DNA of 64,000 nucleotides from Amycolatopsis lurida (GCF_900105055.1 NZ_FNTA01000004.1:6727501-6791500), one strand, 5' to 3'. Shown: positions 35,323-43,255, counted from the first letter of the stretch. The notes: generated by a model not told the origin, from the sequence alone. Translations and numbers: made by a program.

Positions 35323-36174
35323 CTACTCGCGACGGATGCTCTCACCCATCTTGAGGACGACACCGCTGGCTATCGCGCCGGGGATCTCCTGGTCCGCCAG
35401 TATCAGGAGGACGTGGTAGCGGCCTGACCCGGGCAGCGCGCTCAGCGGGAGGGCGATCGCGGTGATCGCGACCGACGGGGCGGGGCACGGTCCGCCAGGG
35501 GCGGGGACGACGGTGGTGGTCACGGCGGTGGCGGTCGTCCCGCCGTCGAGGACCGGCACCGGCCCGGTTTCGCCGACCTCCGTTTTCGGGGAACGCCCGT
35601 ACGCCGCTTCGGCCCAGCGCAGCGTCGTTTCCTCGGCGGCCTGGCCGAGATCGCCGACTTCGCCCTCGTCGATGGTGGTGAATCCCGCCGTCGCGCGGGC
35701 CGAGAGATCGGTGCTGGGGCAGAACGCGCGGCGGAACCGCGCGACCCCTTGCAGGGTGACGAGGTCCCCGGCCGGGGTCTCGTAGCCGATGGCGACGTCG
35801 GGCGCTTCGAGTTTCCAGTCGGGCGGGACGTCGTAGACGAACGGGTGATCGTCGGACACCACCGGTTGCCAGCCCGCGATCACGGGCCGGATCCGCGTGG
35901 CGGGTGCCGGATCGGGCAGGACGAGGTCATGGGCGGACGGCGGTGGAGCCGCGGTCTTGGCCTGGTAGGTGGCCGTCGTGCCGACGACGATGACGGCGGC
36001 CAGCCCGAGGACACCCAGCGTCGGCCTGAGGCGGAGGCGACGGCGCGGCGGGACGGCGTCCCGGACGACCGGAAGAGGCCTCGTCCGCTCGGCTTCGGTT
36101 TCGAGTGGCTGCCCGGTGAGCGGATCGACGAACCACGGCCGAGGTTCGTCGCTCCGCCCACCGGGGCCGGTCAT
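35323..36174 (-). CDS. Membrane-anchored protein of the GWQ/YDVPPxW family (paralogue 2)
   Basis: 283 residues. An N-terminal WFVDPLTGQPL region, a single membrane helix (about 50-70, LGVLGLAAVIVVGTTATYQ), a linker, then the domain IAGWQPVVSDDHPFVYDVPPDW with RAFCPS and GGPCPAP Cys motifs in the same places as paralogue 1. The start overlaps the stop of the upstream gene by 4 nt (ATGA), so the two are coupled. Function unknown. Confidence 0.78.
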   Translation of the reverse strand: MTGPGGRSDEPRPWFVDPLTGQPLETEAERTRPLPVVRDAVPPRRRLRLRPTLGVLGLAAVIVVGTTATYQAKTAAPPPSAHDLVLPDPAPATRIRPVIAGWQPVVSDDHPFVYDVPPDWKLEAPDVAIGYETPAGDLVTLQGVARFRRAFCPSTDLSARATAGFTTIDEGEVGDLGQAAEETTLRWAEAAYGRSPKTEVGETGPVPVLDGGTTATAVTTTVVPAPGGPCPAPSVAITAIALPLSALPGSGRYHVLLILADQEIPGAIASGVVLKMGESIRRE

Positions 36175-37079
36175 TGCTGCGGCCTCAAACTCGCGAGGAT
36201 CATTTGCGCGTCCGCTTCGGGCAGGGCGTCCGGGGTGCCCTGGTCGAGGACCATCACGAAGCAGATGGTCTGTTCACCGACCTTGAAGGCCGCTGAAGTG
36301 ACCTTCACGCTCGGAGCCCGGCAACCTTCCCCTTCGCTCGGGGTGAACGAGGCGGTGGAGCTGAGCGCTGGGATCGTGCCGCCGGCGATGGTGATCTGCT
36401 TGAGTTCGGGCAGCGGCACGTCGGCCTTGCCGGTGGCGGACTGGATCCAGAGCCGGACGGCGCCTCTGGCGGCGTTCTCGACGGGGATCTGGTCCGCGGT
36501 GGCGAAGCCGACCAGCCCGCGGTGCGAACCGCTGATGTCGGGGCAAGCGCCGAGCCTGTACCTCATCGCTTCGTGGATCACCATCTTCATGTCGCGCTCG
36601 GTGTTCCCGGTGACATAGCCCGGCGAGGTCTCCCAGCCCGACGGGGGCAGGTCGTAGGCGGTTTTGTCCTTCACTGACAGGATCCCCTGCCAGCCGGGCG
36701 TCGTCGAGGGGACTTTGTTGTCCTTCGGGGCACCACTGCTCGAGGAAGGCGGCTTCGACGCCGAAGACGGCGGCGGCACCGGCGCGGAGGAAGGCGGCCC
36801 AGCCTGGGGCTGCGGCTCTTCGCCGTCACGCAGGACGAAGAACAGCGTGGCGCCCACGGCGATCACCAGGACCAGCGCGCCGAGGCCGATCCACAGCCCC
36901 TTGTTGCCCTTCTTCGGCGGCTCCGGCGCGAAACCCTGGTACGGCTGCTGCGGGAACTGCTGGTAACCCTGGTACGGCTGCTGGGCGTATTGGGGTGGGT
37001 AGCCCTGCTGCGGGGGTTGCTGCTGGTAGGGCTGTTGCGGTTGCTGCTCCGGCCAGCCGTTGCCGCCTGGGTATGCCAT
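36171..37079 (-). CDS. Membrane-anchored protein of the GWQ/YDVPPxW family (paralogue 3)
   Basis: 302 residues from ATG 37079. The N-terminal 55 residues are Gln/Pro/Tyr-rich (repeats like QQPYQGYQ), then KKGNKGLWIGLGALVLVIAVGATLFFVL is the membrane helix, a Ser/Pro linker follows, and the domain begins TPGWQGILSVKDKTAYDLPPSGW with paired Cys (GACPDIS, EGCRAPS). The Q/P/Y-rich leader resembles cytosolic tails of actinobacterial secretion or wall proteins. Function unknown. Confidence 0.78.
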   Translation of the reverse strand: MAYPGGNGWPEQQPQQPYQQQPPQQGYPPQYAQQPYQGYQQFPQQPYQGFAPEPPKKGNKGLWIGLGALVLVIAVGATLFFVLRDGEEPQPQAGPPSSAPVPPPSSASKPPSSSSGAPKDNKVPSTTPGWQGILSVKDKTAYDLPPSGWETSPGYVTGNTERDMKMVIHEAMRYRLGACPDISGSHRGLVGFATADQIPVENAARGAVRLWIQSATGKADVPLPELKQITIAGGTIPALSSTASFTPSEGEGCRAPSVKVTSAAFKVGEQTICFVMVLDQGTPDALPEADAQMILASLRPQQ

Positions 37080-37086
37080 GAAAGCG

Positions 37087-37092
37087 AGCTTA
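37087..37092 (-). promoter_or_regulatory. -10 box for leaderless paralogue 3
   Basis: TAAGCT on the minus strand, 7 nt before ATG 37079. It lies in the short gap after the HAD gene, giving the paralogue pair its own promoter. Confidence 0.5.
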
Positions 37093-37797
37093 GTTAACGT
37101 CCCCGAGCACGGCCGCACGCACCGCGGCCAGGTCGGACAGGTCTCCGAGCACGGTGTGCGCGCCCGCGTCGGCCAGTTCCTCCGCGCTGAACTGCCCGGT
37201 CGCGACGGCCACCGCGACGGCGCCGTTGTCGAGCGCGGCCCGCACGTCGTCCGGGGTGTCGCCGATGACGACGACCGACGCCGGCGCGAACTCGGTGCCG
37301 TGTTTCGCCGAAGCGTGGCCGACGGCGGCGGGCACCAGATCGGGGCGGTGCGCCGAGAGCGAGCCGTAGCCGCCTATCTCGAAGTCCACGTGCTCGTGCA
37401 GGTCGAACGCGGTCAGCTTGTGCACGGAGATCTCCGGCAGATTCCCGGTGACCAGTGTCTGGACGATGCCGCCATGCGACGCGAAGGCGTTCAGCGCGTT
37501 CTTCGCGCCCGGGAGCGCCCGGCCGCTCGAAGCCAACGTCGGAGCGTGGCTTTCGGAGACCGCGATCAGCGCGAGCCAGAGCTTGCGCACGTTCTCCTCG
37601 GTGGGCTCGACGCCGTGCGAGGTCAGGATGTCCGCGCTGATGGCGCGTTCGGTGCGGCCGCCGAAATTCGGCATCGCCCTGAGCTCGATGCCGGCGACCT
37701 CGGCGAGCGCGGTCGTGTACCAGGCGGCGCCGACGCCGCGCAGGTCCACGAGGGTCTGGTCGATGTCCCACAGCACGAGCCGGTGCGGAGTAGTCAC
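37090..37797 (-). CDS. HAD-family phosphatase (phosphoglycolate phosphatase-like)
   Basis: 235 residues. Motif I LWDIDQTLVD (nucleophile Asp10, acid Asp12), motif II LVTGN, motif III Lys region and motif IV VVIGDTPDDVRAA. A helical C1 cap lies between motifs I and II. It hydrolyses a small phosphate ester; the substrate is unknown. GTG start with a -10 box 7 nt upstream. It is divergent from the membrane protein at 37904. Confidence 0.88.
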   Translation of the reverse strand: MTTPHRLVLWDIDQTLVDLRGVGAAWYTTALAEVAGIELRAMPNFGGRTERAISADILTSHGVEPTEENVRKLWLALIAVSESHAPTLASSGRALPGAKNALNAFASHGGIVQTLVTGNLPEISVHKLTAFDLHEHVDFEIGGYGSLSAHRPDLVPAAVGHASAKHGTEFAPASVVVIGDTPDDVRAALDNGAVAVAVATGQFSAEELADAGAHTVLGDLSDLAAVRAAVLGDVN

Positions 37798-37804
37798 GTG
37801 ATCG

Positions 37805-37810
37805 ACGGTA
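37805..37810 (-). promoter_or_regulatory. -10 box for leaderless HAD gene
   Basis: TACCGT on the minus strand, 7 nt before GTG 37797. Confidence 0.45.
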
Positions 37811-37823
37811 CCGGTGAGCTAAT

Positions 37824-37837
37824 TCAACGTCTGTTGA
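37824..37837. promoter_or_regulatory. Operator-like dyad TCAAC-GTCT-GTTGA
   Basis: A perfect dyad overlapping the -35 of the promoter at 37834. Its left side is part of TAATTCAACG (37820-37829), which is repeated at 37869-37878 beyond the -10 box. Confidence 0.55.
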
Positions 37838-37862
37838 CTTCTGCGGGCAAGGAGCTTACCTT
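37834..37862 (+). promoter_or_regulatory. Promoter of the ABC-2-like membrane protein gene
   Basis: TTGACT (37834-37839), a 17-nt spacer, TACCTT (37857-37862): one of the best sigma-A type promoters in the window. Flanking TAATTCAACG repeats suggest repression. Confidence 0.65.
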
Positions 37863-37903
37863 GGCAGTTAATTCAACGGATGACGAATAAATGGAGGACG
37901 GTC

Positions 37904-38902
37904 ATGTCGAACCGTCGCCCCGCCGGGGCCTTCGCTTTACTTGCCGCGGTGGCCGGTGCACTGGTCGCCGTCGTGCTCGGCTTTCTCACCTTCGGCGCGC
38001 AGGCCACCGTCGCACCCGACGGGCTGCCCATCGCCGTCGCCGCACCCCCAGGCCCGTTCGAGGCGGCCGCGAAGGGGATCGCGTCCCATGGCGGAGACCA
38101 GGTCTCGTGGCGGGTGACCTCACCCGAGGAGGGCCGGAAACTGTTGGAGGACAAGGAGGTCTACGGCGTTCTCGAATTGCCGTCGACGGTCGTGGTCTCC
38201 GGCGCGGTGAACCCGTCCGGAACGCAGATCGCGCAACAGGCACTGACCGGTGCCGCGCTGGCGATGGGCGGGACACCGAAGGTCGAAACGCTGCATCCCG
38301 CGAGTGCGGCGGGCCGGGTGGCGCCGCTCGCGCTGAGCGCGCTGGCATGGGTCGGCTGCCTGGCCGCGGGCGCCGTGCTGATCCTCGCCGGACGGCGGAT
38401 CGGCCGGAACGCGGGAGCCGCCGCGCGGTTCACGCAGATCGTTTCGGCGGGCGTGCTGGTCACCGGTGTGCTGGCCGGATTCCTGAAGCTGTGGGACTCC
38501 GCGCTCCCGCTCGGCTGGGACGTCCTCGGCTTCCTTTTCCTGGCCTCGACCGGGTTCGCCGCGCTGCAGACCGGGTTGCTGCGGCTGCTCGGCGTACGGG
38601 CGATGGCGATCCTCGGCCCGCTGTACCTGGTCGCGCCCGCCGTCGCGGGTCAGGTGCCGGAGCTGCTGAACCCGGCGTACCGCGCGGTGCTGTGGTCCTG
38701 GACGCCGTTCCGCTTCGTCGCGGAAGGGCTCCGGAGCCTGCTGCAGGGCGTGCCCGGCGCGCCGGACGTCGCGACCGGGGCGTGGGTGCTCGCCGGACTG
38801 CTCGCGGCGGGGCTGGTGCTCGCGCTGTGGCCGGGCCGCTCAACCTTCCAGAAGGCTGAAGCGGACACGCCGGACCGGGTTGTCCAGGTTGGTGTCCACT
38901 AG
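37904..38902 (+). CDS. ABC-2/YhgE-like integral membrane protein
   Basis: 332 residues from ATG 37904 (GGAGGA ribosome site). One N-terminal helix (about 10-32), an extracytoplasmic domain of ~110 residues, then five or six helices. This is the topology of ABC-2 permeases and of YhgE/Pip-type proteins, but no ATPase gene is adjacent. Function unknown. The upstream region carries a strong promoter with operator-like repeats, so it is probably induced by a specific signal. Its 3' end overlaps yjbQ by 63 nt. Confidence 0.75.
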   Translation: MSNRRPAGAFALLAAVAGALVAVVLGFLTFGAQATVAPDGLPIAVAAPPGPFEAAAKGIASHGGDQVSWRVTSPEEGRKLLEDKEVYGVLELPSTVVVSGAVNPSGTQIAQQALTGAALAMGGTPKVETLHPASAAGRVAPLALSALAWVGCLAAGAVLILAGRRIGRNAGAAARFTQIVSAGVLVTGVLAGFLKLWDSALPLGWDVLGFLFLASTGFAALQTGLLRLLGVRAMAILGPLYLVAPAVAGQVPELLNPAYRAVLWSWTPFRFVAEGLRSLLQGVPGAPDVATGAWVLAGLLAAGLVLALWPGRSTFQKAEADTPDRVVQVGVH

Positions 38903-39250
38903 GCAGACCGACTGCCAGGTGCCCAGCGTCATCACCCCGCCGAGCACCGGGATCGTCGCGAACGGCGGCAGCAGCGCGGGCAGGACGTGGTCACGGCCGT
39001 GACCGGGACTGCCGTGCTGGTGCCGCCAGCGGCCGTCGCGGGGGAGCAGTTCGTCGATTGCGGTGAGCAGGTCTTCGTCGCTGCCGGCGCCGGTTTCGAG
39101 GATCGCCAGCCCGGACGTCGCGTGCGGGACGAAGACGTGCAGGATCCCGTCCTCGGCGTCCGCGTCGCGCAGGAAGGCCTCGGCGTCCTTGGTCAGGTCG
39201 TGCACCACGGCCACGCTGCCGGTGCGCACCTCGATCTCCGTGGAATACAT
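38840..39250 (-). CDS. yjbQ: YjbQ/UPF0047 family protein
   Basis: 136 residues from ATG 39250, the usual family length. HVFVPHATSGLAILE and WRHQHGSPGHGRDHVLPALL hold the conserved His cluster that gives weak thiamine-phosphate synthase activity in some members. GTG 39259 in frame is an alternative start. It follows the DUF3626 gene by 5 nt, so co-transcription is likely, although TACCGT lies 7 nt before the ATG. Confidence 0.9.
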   Translation of the reverse strand: MYSTEIEVRTGSVAVVHDLTKDAEAFLRDADAEDGILHVFVPHATSGLAILETGAGSDEDLLTAIDELLPRDGRWRHQHGSPGHGRDHVLPALLPPFATIPVLGGVMTLGTWQSVCLVDTNLDNPVRRVRFSLLEG

Positions 39251-39255
39251 GCTCT

Positions 39256-40065
39256 TCACGGTAGTGCCCCGAAGCGGGCGACGTAGTGCCAGACGCGTTT
39301 GAGGGCCTGCTGGTCGACGTCGCGAGCTTCGCCGAGGACTCGCGGGTCGAGGTAGCCGTCTTCGGCCAGTGCCAGGCCGAGTTCGACGAATTCGGGACCG
39401 CGGTACGCAGGATGGCGGGCGAGTTCTTCGGTGGACAGGCGGAAACCGGGATGCCATTCGACCGGGCAGCCGAGTCTCGACGCGGCCTTCTCCACGTCGG
39501 TGCCACGGTGGCTCGGGTCGAGAACGAGGGCTTCGACGTCCTTCGTGAGATCGATCGGCCCGTGCACGTGTGCCTCGATGTAGTCGTCGAGAAGGTCGGT
39601 GTCGTCTCGGGTCGCCAGCTCGATCAGTGCGGAAACCCTGGTGCCGCAGCCGAAATCCGCCGGGTTCAGCACGCTGTCCGGGTAGCAGAACGTCGTCCGC
39701 GCGACCGTGTGCGCGGCCATCCGGAAATGGGCGGAGCCGAATCTCGGCGCGCCGCCGACCGCGCGGCGGCGGAAGTTCAAGGCGCCGTACTTGGGCCGTT
39801 CGGCGGCGGGAGCGTCGTCGTAGGCGCCGCCGAACATCCGGCTCTCCCAATGCCAGCGGTCTCCGCCGGGACGCGCGGTGAGCCCTCCGTTGCTCGTCCC
39901 GGTTTCGAACTGGTTGCGGTAGAACCCGTCTTCGGCCATCGCCGCCAGCAGCGGGCGGCCGTCCACTGTGGACCTGTCCGGATGGAAGTGCAGGGTCACC
40001 GGCAGCCCGGCCGCATGCCCGCCGCGTGCTTTCGCCGCGACGTACGCGAGTGCCCGCCGATTCAC
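39256..40065 (-). CDS. DUF3626 family protein
   Basis: 269 residues from GTG 40065. The sequence VTLHFHPDRSTVDGRPLLAAMAEDG, FGSAHFRM and YIEAHVHGPIDLTKDVEALVLDPS holds several His/Asp residues that could bind metal. I recognise it as DUF3626; the function is not established to my knowledge. It sits between the cupin repressor and yjbQ in the same direction. A GATAAT box 6 nt before the GTG overlaps the end of the repressor gene. Confidence 0.75.
   Translation of the reverse strand: MNRRALAYVAAKARGGHAAGLPVTLHFHPDRSTVDGRPLLAAMAEDGFYRNQFETGTSNGGLTARPGGDRWHWESRMFGGAYDDAPAAERPKYGALNFRRRAVGGAPRFGSAHFRMAAHTVARTTFCYPDSVLNPADFGCGTRVSALIELATRDDTDLLDDYIEAHVHGPIDLTKDVEALVLDPSHRGTDVEKAASRLGCPVEWHPGFRLSTEELARHPAYRGPEFVELGLALAEDGYLDPRVLGEARDVDQQALKRVWHYVARFGALP
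39258..39263 (-). promoter_or_regulatory. -10 box before yjbQ
   Basis: TACCGT on the minus strand, 7 nt before ATG 39250. It overlaps the end of the DUF3626 gene, so it would be an internal promoter. Confidence 0.35.
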
Positions 40066-40071
40066 CAGCCG

Positions 40072-40077
40072 ATTATC
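40072..40077 (-). promoter_or_regulatory. -10 box for leaderless DUF3626 gene
   Basis: GATAAT on the minus strand, 6 nt before GTG 40065. It overlaps the last codons of the upstream repressor gene. Confidence 0.45.
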
Positions 40078-40639
40078 AGGCGTTCCGCCGGGCGAGGGCG
40101 ACCAGATATCGGACCGGCTCGCCGGTCGGGTTGACGTAGGCGCACGGCTTGGGGGTGCCGAGCTGGAGGCAGTCACCGGCGTCGAGTTCGTGCTCGACGT
40201 CGCCCTCGCGGAAGCGCAGGTGCCCGTCGAGCACCCAGATCTGGTGATGGGTCAGCGCGTAGGTGTGCGCGGGGAAGGCGACCTCGGCGCCCGCGGGCAG
40301 CACGACCTCGACCAGTTCCAGCGGCCCGCCGAGTGTGGGCGAGACCGCGCGCCGCACGTACCCGGTGTCGGGGTCGGTCCAGGTCGGCTGCTCGGCGGCG
40401 CGCACGAGCCGCCGGTCGCCGTGTTCGGCGCGCGCGATCAGCTCGGACAACGTCATCCCGAGCGCGGCGGAAAGCCTGCTGAGCAGGACCGCCGTCGGCT
40501 GCGCCTCGCCTCGTTCGATCTTGCCGATCATCGCCCTGGACACGCCCGAGGACTCGGCGAGGGCGTTGGCCGAGAGGTTCTGGTCGAGCCTCGCGGACTG
40601 GAGCGTCGCGGCGAGCGACGCGGACAAGGGATCCGACAT
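40076..40639 (-). CDS. XRE-family regulator with cupin sensor domain
   Basis: 187 residues from ATG 40639. A helix-turn-helix (about 10-65, LSANALAESSGVSRAMIGKIERGEAQPT) is joined to a C-terminal cupin (HTYALTHHQIWVLDGHLRFREGD) that may bind a small ligand or metal. It is divergent from a GNAT gene with only 40 nt between start codons, so both -10 boxes lie in one compact control region. Confidence 0.9.
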   Translation of the reverse strand: MSDPLSASLAATLQSARLDQNLSANALAESSGVSRAMIGKIERGEAQPTAVLLSRLSAALGMTLSELIARAEHGDRRLVRAAEQPTWTDPDTGYVRRAVSPTLGGPLELVEVVLPAGAEVAFPAHTYALTHHQIWVLDGHLRFREGDVEHELDAGDCLQLGTPKPCAYVNPTGEPVRYLVALARRNA

Positions 40640-40646
40640 GCTGCTC

Positions 40647-40652
40647 ACTATA
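40647..40652 (-). promoter_or_regulatory. -10 box for leaderless XRE-cupin gene
   Basis: TATAGT on the minus strand, 7 nt before ATG 40639. It lies within a repeated ACTATNGT motif shared with the facing promoter. Confidence 0.55.
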
Positions 40653-40666
40653 GTGGCAACCTCGGC

Positions 40667-40672
40667 TACTAT
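40667..40672 (+). promoter_or_regulatory. -10 box for leaderless GNAT
   Basis: TACTAT, 7 nt before ATG 40680. It is only 14 nt from the opposing -10, so the two promoters must share their upstream DNA. Confidence 0.55.
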
Positions 40673-40679
40673 GGTAACC

Positions 40680-41201
40680 ATGGTGATCAGGGAAGCGACG
40701 GAAGCCGACGCGACGGCGTGCGCGGAGATCTACGCGCCGTATGTCACCGACACGGTGATCTCGTTCGAGACCGAGCCGCCCAAGCCGGATGAGATGGCCG
40801 AGCGCATCGCCAAGGCGCAGCGATCGCACGCATGGCTTGTCCTCGAAGACGACGAAGGCCGTGTCGCCGGCTACGCCTACGGAGGCCCCTTCAGTGGGCG
40901 GCCTTCCTATCGCTGGTCGTGCGAGGTCAGTATCTATCTGGAGCTCGGCCGACGGCGGACCGGTGGCGGGCGCGCGCTCTATCAGGCGCTGCTGGACAAG
41001 CTGGCGTCGCGCGGCTTCCGGAACTTCTGCGCGGGAATGGTGCTGCCGAACGACGCGAGCGCCGGCCTGCATCGCGCGCTGGGCTTCGAGCCGGTGGGGA
41101 CCTACCGGCGGATCGGGTACAAACACGGAGCGTGGCGGGACGTCGCGTGGGTGCAGTTGTGCCTGCCGGAGGTGGACGGGGTCCCGGTGGAGCCGCGATA
41201 G
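40680..41201 (+). CDS. GNAT acetyltransferase, phosphinothricin acetyltransferase-like
   Basis: 173 residues. The start MVIREATEADATACAEIYAPYVTDTVISFE, YGGPFSGRPSYRWSCEVSIYL and GLHRALGFEPVGTYRRIGYKHGAWRDVAWVQ fit the Pat/Bar/MddA family, which acetylates phosphinothricin, methionine sulfoximine or sulfone and related amines. The chromosomal role is probably amino acid analogue detoxification. It is probably controlled by the divergent XRE-cupin protein. Confidence 0.88.
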   Translation: MVIREATEADATACAEIYAPYVTDTVISFETEPPKPDEMAERIAKAQRSHAWLVLEDDEGRVAGYAYGGPFSGRPSYRWSCEVSIYLELGRRRTGGGRALYQALLDKLASRGFRNFCAGMVLPNDASAGLHRALGFEPVGTYRRIGYKHGAWRDVAWVQLCLPEVDGVPVEPR

Positions 41202-41209
41202 TGCGGGCC

Positions 41210-41282
41210 GAAGGGGACTTTCCCCGCATGCGATGCAGCGAAAGCGTCCTTCACCGCATGAGACGCGGGGAAGGGCCCCTTC
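41210..41282. repeat. Degenerate mosaic palindrome, family B
   Basis: Outer arms 41210-41227 and 41265-41282 match at 16 of 18. The 37-nt interior contains ATGCG (41228-41232) pairing with CGCAT (41255-41259) and the module GCGAAAGCGTCCTTCACC. The same modules recur in a different order at 46466-46545. It lies between the convergent GNAT and response-regulator genes. Confidence 0.7.
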
Positions 41283-41292
41283 AGCCCTCTTC

Positions 41293-41937
41293 TCAAGACT
41301 CCAGATACCGCAGCACGGCGAGAACCCGCCGGTTGTCCCCTTCGGACTGGGGCAGCGCCAGCTTGCCGAAGATGCTCGACACGTACTTTTCCACCGAGCC
41401 CGCCGAAAGGAACAGCGCCGCCGCGATGGCCGAGTTCGACCGTCCTTCGGCCATCAGTCCCAGCACCTCACGCTCCCGCGGGGTCAGTCCGGCGAGCGCG
41501 TCCGTCTTCCGCGTGGCGGTGAACAGCTGGCTGACCACCTCCGGGTCGAGCACGGTCTCGCCGTCGGCCACCCGCTGGAGGGCGTCGAGGAAGTCCGACA
41601 CCTCCGCGACCCGGTCCTTCAGCAGATATCCGACACCGCCCGCGCGATCCGCCAGGAGTTCCGTCGCGTACTGGGTCTCGACGTACTGCGAGAACAGCAG
41701 GATCGCGCATCCCGGCAGTTCCGCGCGCAGCGCGATGGACGCGCGCAGCCCTTCGTCGGTGTGCGTCGGCGGCATCCTGATATCCACAATGGACACATCG
41801 GGGCGGTGTTCGCGCACCGCCGCGCACAGGCTGTCCCCGTCGGCGACGGCCGCGACGACCTCGTGCCCCCGAAGGTTCAGCAGTTCGACGAGCCCCGCCC
41901 GGAGGATGGCCGAATCCTCCGCGATCACGACGCGCAC
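41293..41937 (-). CDS. NarL-type response regulator
   Basis: 214 residues. A receiver domain with phospho-acceptor Asp52 (VDIRMP) and conserved Lys107 (YLLKD), then a LuxR-type helix-turn-helix (LTPREREVLGLMAEGRSNSAIAAALF). It begins 8 nt after its cognate kinase gene, so the pair is one operon. The target genes are unknown. Confidence 0.93.
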   Translation of the reverse strand: MRVVIAEDSAILRAGLVELLNLRGHEVVAAVADGDSLCAAVREHRPDVSIVDIRMPPTHTDEGLRASIALRAELPGCAILLFSQYVETQYATELLADRAGGVGYLLKDRVAEVSDFLDALQRVADGETVLDPEVVSQLFTATRKTDALAGLTPREREVLGLMAEGRSNSAIAAALFLSAGSVEKYVSSIFGKLALPQSEGDNRRVLAVLRYLES

Positions 41938-41945
41938 GCCGCCCC

Positions 41946-43208
41946 CTATTTCCGTATCGGTATTTCCGCGCTGATCACCGTAGGCCCTCCCGGAGGGCTG
42001 TCGATGTCGAGCCCGCCGTCCACCGTCGCGAGCCGCTCGGCGATCCCGGCGAGCCCTCCGCCGCGTACCGGCCGGGCCCCGCCTTCGCCACCGTCGCGCA
42101 CCACGAGCCGCAGGTCTTCGCCGACGATACCCACGTCGACCTCGATCGCGGAGGAAGTGTGTTTGGCGGCATTCGTCAGCAGCTCGGCCACGGTGAAGTA
42201 GGCGATGGTCTCGATCGACGGCGAAGGCCGGTCCGGCAGGTCCACGGTGATCCGCGCGTCGATGCCCGAGCCCGCGGCCAAAGTGGACAGAGCGACGTCG
42301 AGGCCCGCGTCGAGCGCGGCGGGATGGATACCGCGGGCGAGGTCGCGCAGTTCGACCAGAGCCTGTTTCGCGTTGGCGTGCGCGGCCGTGACCAGGGCGG
42401 TGACCTGCTCGAGGTCACCGCCGCCGGCGAGCTCGTCCTTCGCGATGCCGAGCTTCATCGCCAGCGCGACCAGCTGGGCCTGCGCGCCGTCGTGCAGGTC
42501 GCGCTCGATCCGGCGCAGCCGCCGCGTCGCGTCGTCGACCGCGGTCGCGCGGCTGCGTTCGAGGTCGCGGACGCGTTTGGAGAGGTCCTCGGCGCCCAGG
42601 ACCCCGCGCACCAGCAGGCGGTCGAATTCGGCGAGGCCGTGGACCAGCCACGGCATCGACAGGAGCACGGCCAGCCCGGTGAGGGCGAGCGGAAGGGTGA
42701 GGGGCCAGGTGTCGACGCGGAGGTCGAACGTCGGCATGGCCTCGCCGTTCAGGGTGAACCAGAACAGCGGATAGGTCAGCGTGCTCACGGCGTACACGAA
42801 CAGGCTGGCGACCAGGAAGAACTCGATCAACGACAGGGGCAGCCGGATCAGCAGATAGGCGATCGACCGCCAGCCGAGCGGATCCCCGAGCCGCCCTTTG
42901 ACGCCGTTCCAGAGCCCTGGCCGTGGTTCGCGCCGGGCAGGCGGGGTGACCGTCGTCCCGAGAAGGACACGCGCCAGGCCGATGTGGGCGACGCCGATCA
43001 GTCGCGCACCCGCCAGGACGCCGATCAGCACCGGCAGCCCGATCGTGAGCAGGCTCAGGCCGGCGCCGAGCAACAGTCCGACGACGACGAGCACCACGGA
43101 CGCCAGGGTCAGCGGCGCGCCGATGATCACCCAGGCCAGCTCGGCCCGGTACGCGCGGCTCAGCTGTGCGCCGAGGACGCGTCGAGGCAGAGCGAGGCGG
43201 GTGATCAC
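41946..43208 (-). CDS. Sensor histidine kinase, HisKA_3 (NarL/LytS-like) type
   Basis: 420 residues. An N-terminal membrane region with about six helices (25-190) and no large extracytoplasmic sensor, then the dimerisation/phosphotransfer box RRIERDLHDGAQAQ (His239), and a HATPase domain (ELLTNAAKHTSS, RGGGLAGIAERLATVDGGL). It phosphorylates the adjacent response regulator. GTG start; CACGCT 6 nt upstream could make it leaderless. The membrane-embedded sensor suggests an envelope stress signal. Confidence 0.92.
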   Translation of the reverse strand: MITRLALPRRVLGAQLSRAYRAELAWVIIGAPLTLASVVLVVVGLLLGAGLSLLTIGLPVLIGVLAGARLIGVAHIGLARVLLGTTVTPPARREPRPGLWNGVKGRLGDPLGWRSIAYLLIRLPLSLIEFFLVASLFVYAVSTLTYPLFWFTLNGEAMPTFDLRVDTWPLTLPLALTGLAVLLSMPWLVHGLAEFDRLLVRGVLGAEDLSKRVRDLERSRATAVDDATRRLRRIERDLHDGAQAQLVALAMKLGIAKDELAGGGDLEQVTALVTAAHANAKQALVELRDLARGIHPAALDAGLDVALSTLAAGSGIDARITVDLPDRPSPSIETIAYFTVAELLTNAAKHTSSAIEVDVGIVGEDLRLVVRDGGEGGARPVRGGGLAGIAERLATVDGGLDIDSPPGGPTVISAEIPIRK

Positions 43209-43255
43209 GGCTTCAGCGTGCCGCGGCCACCAGCCTCGTGCCCATCCAGGTTTCC

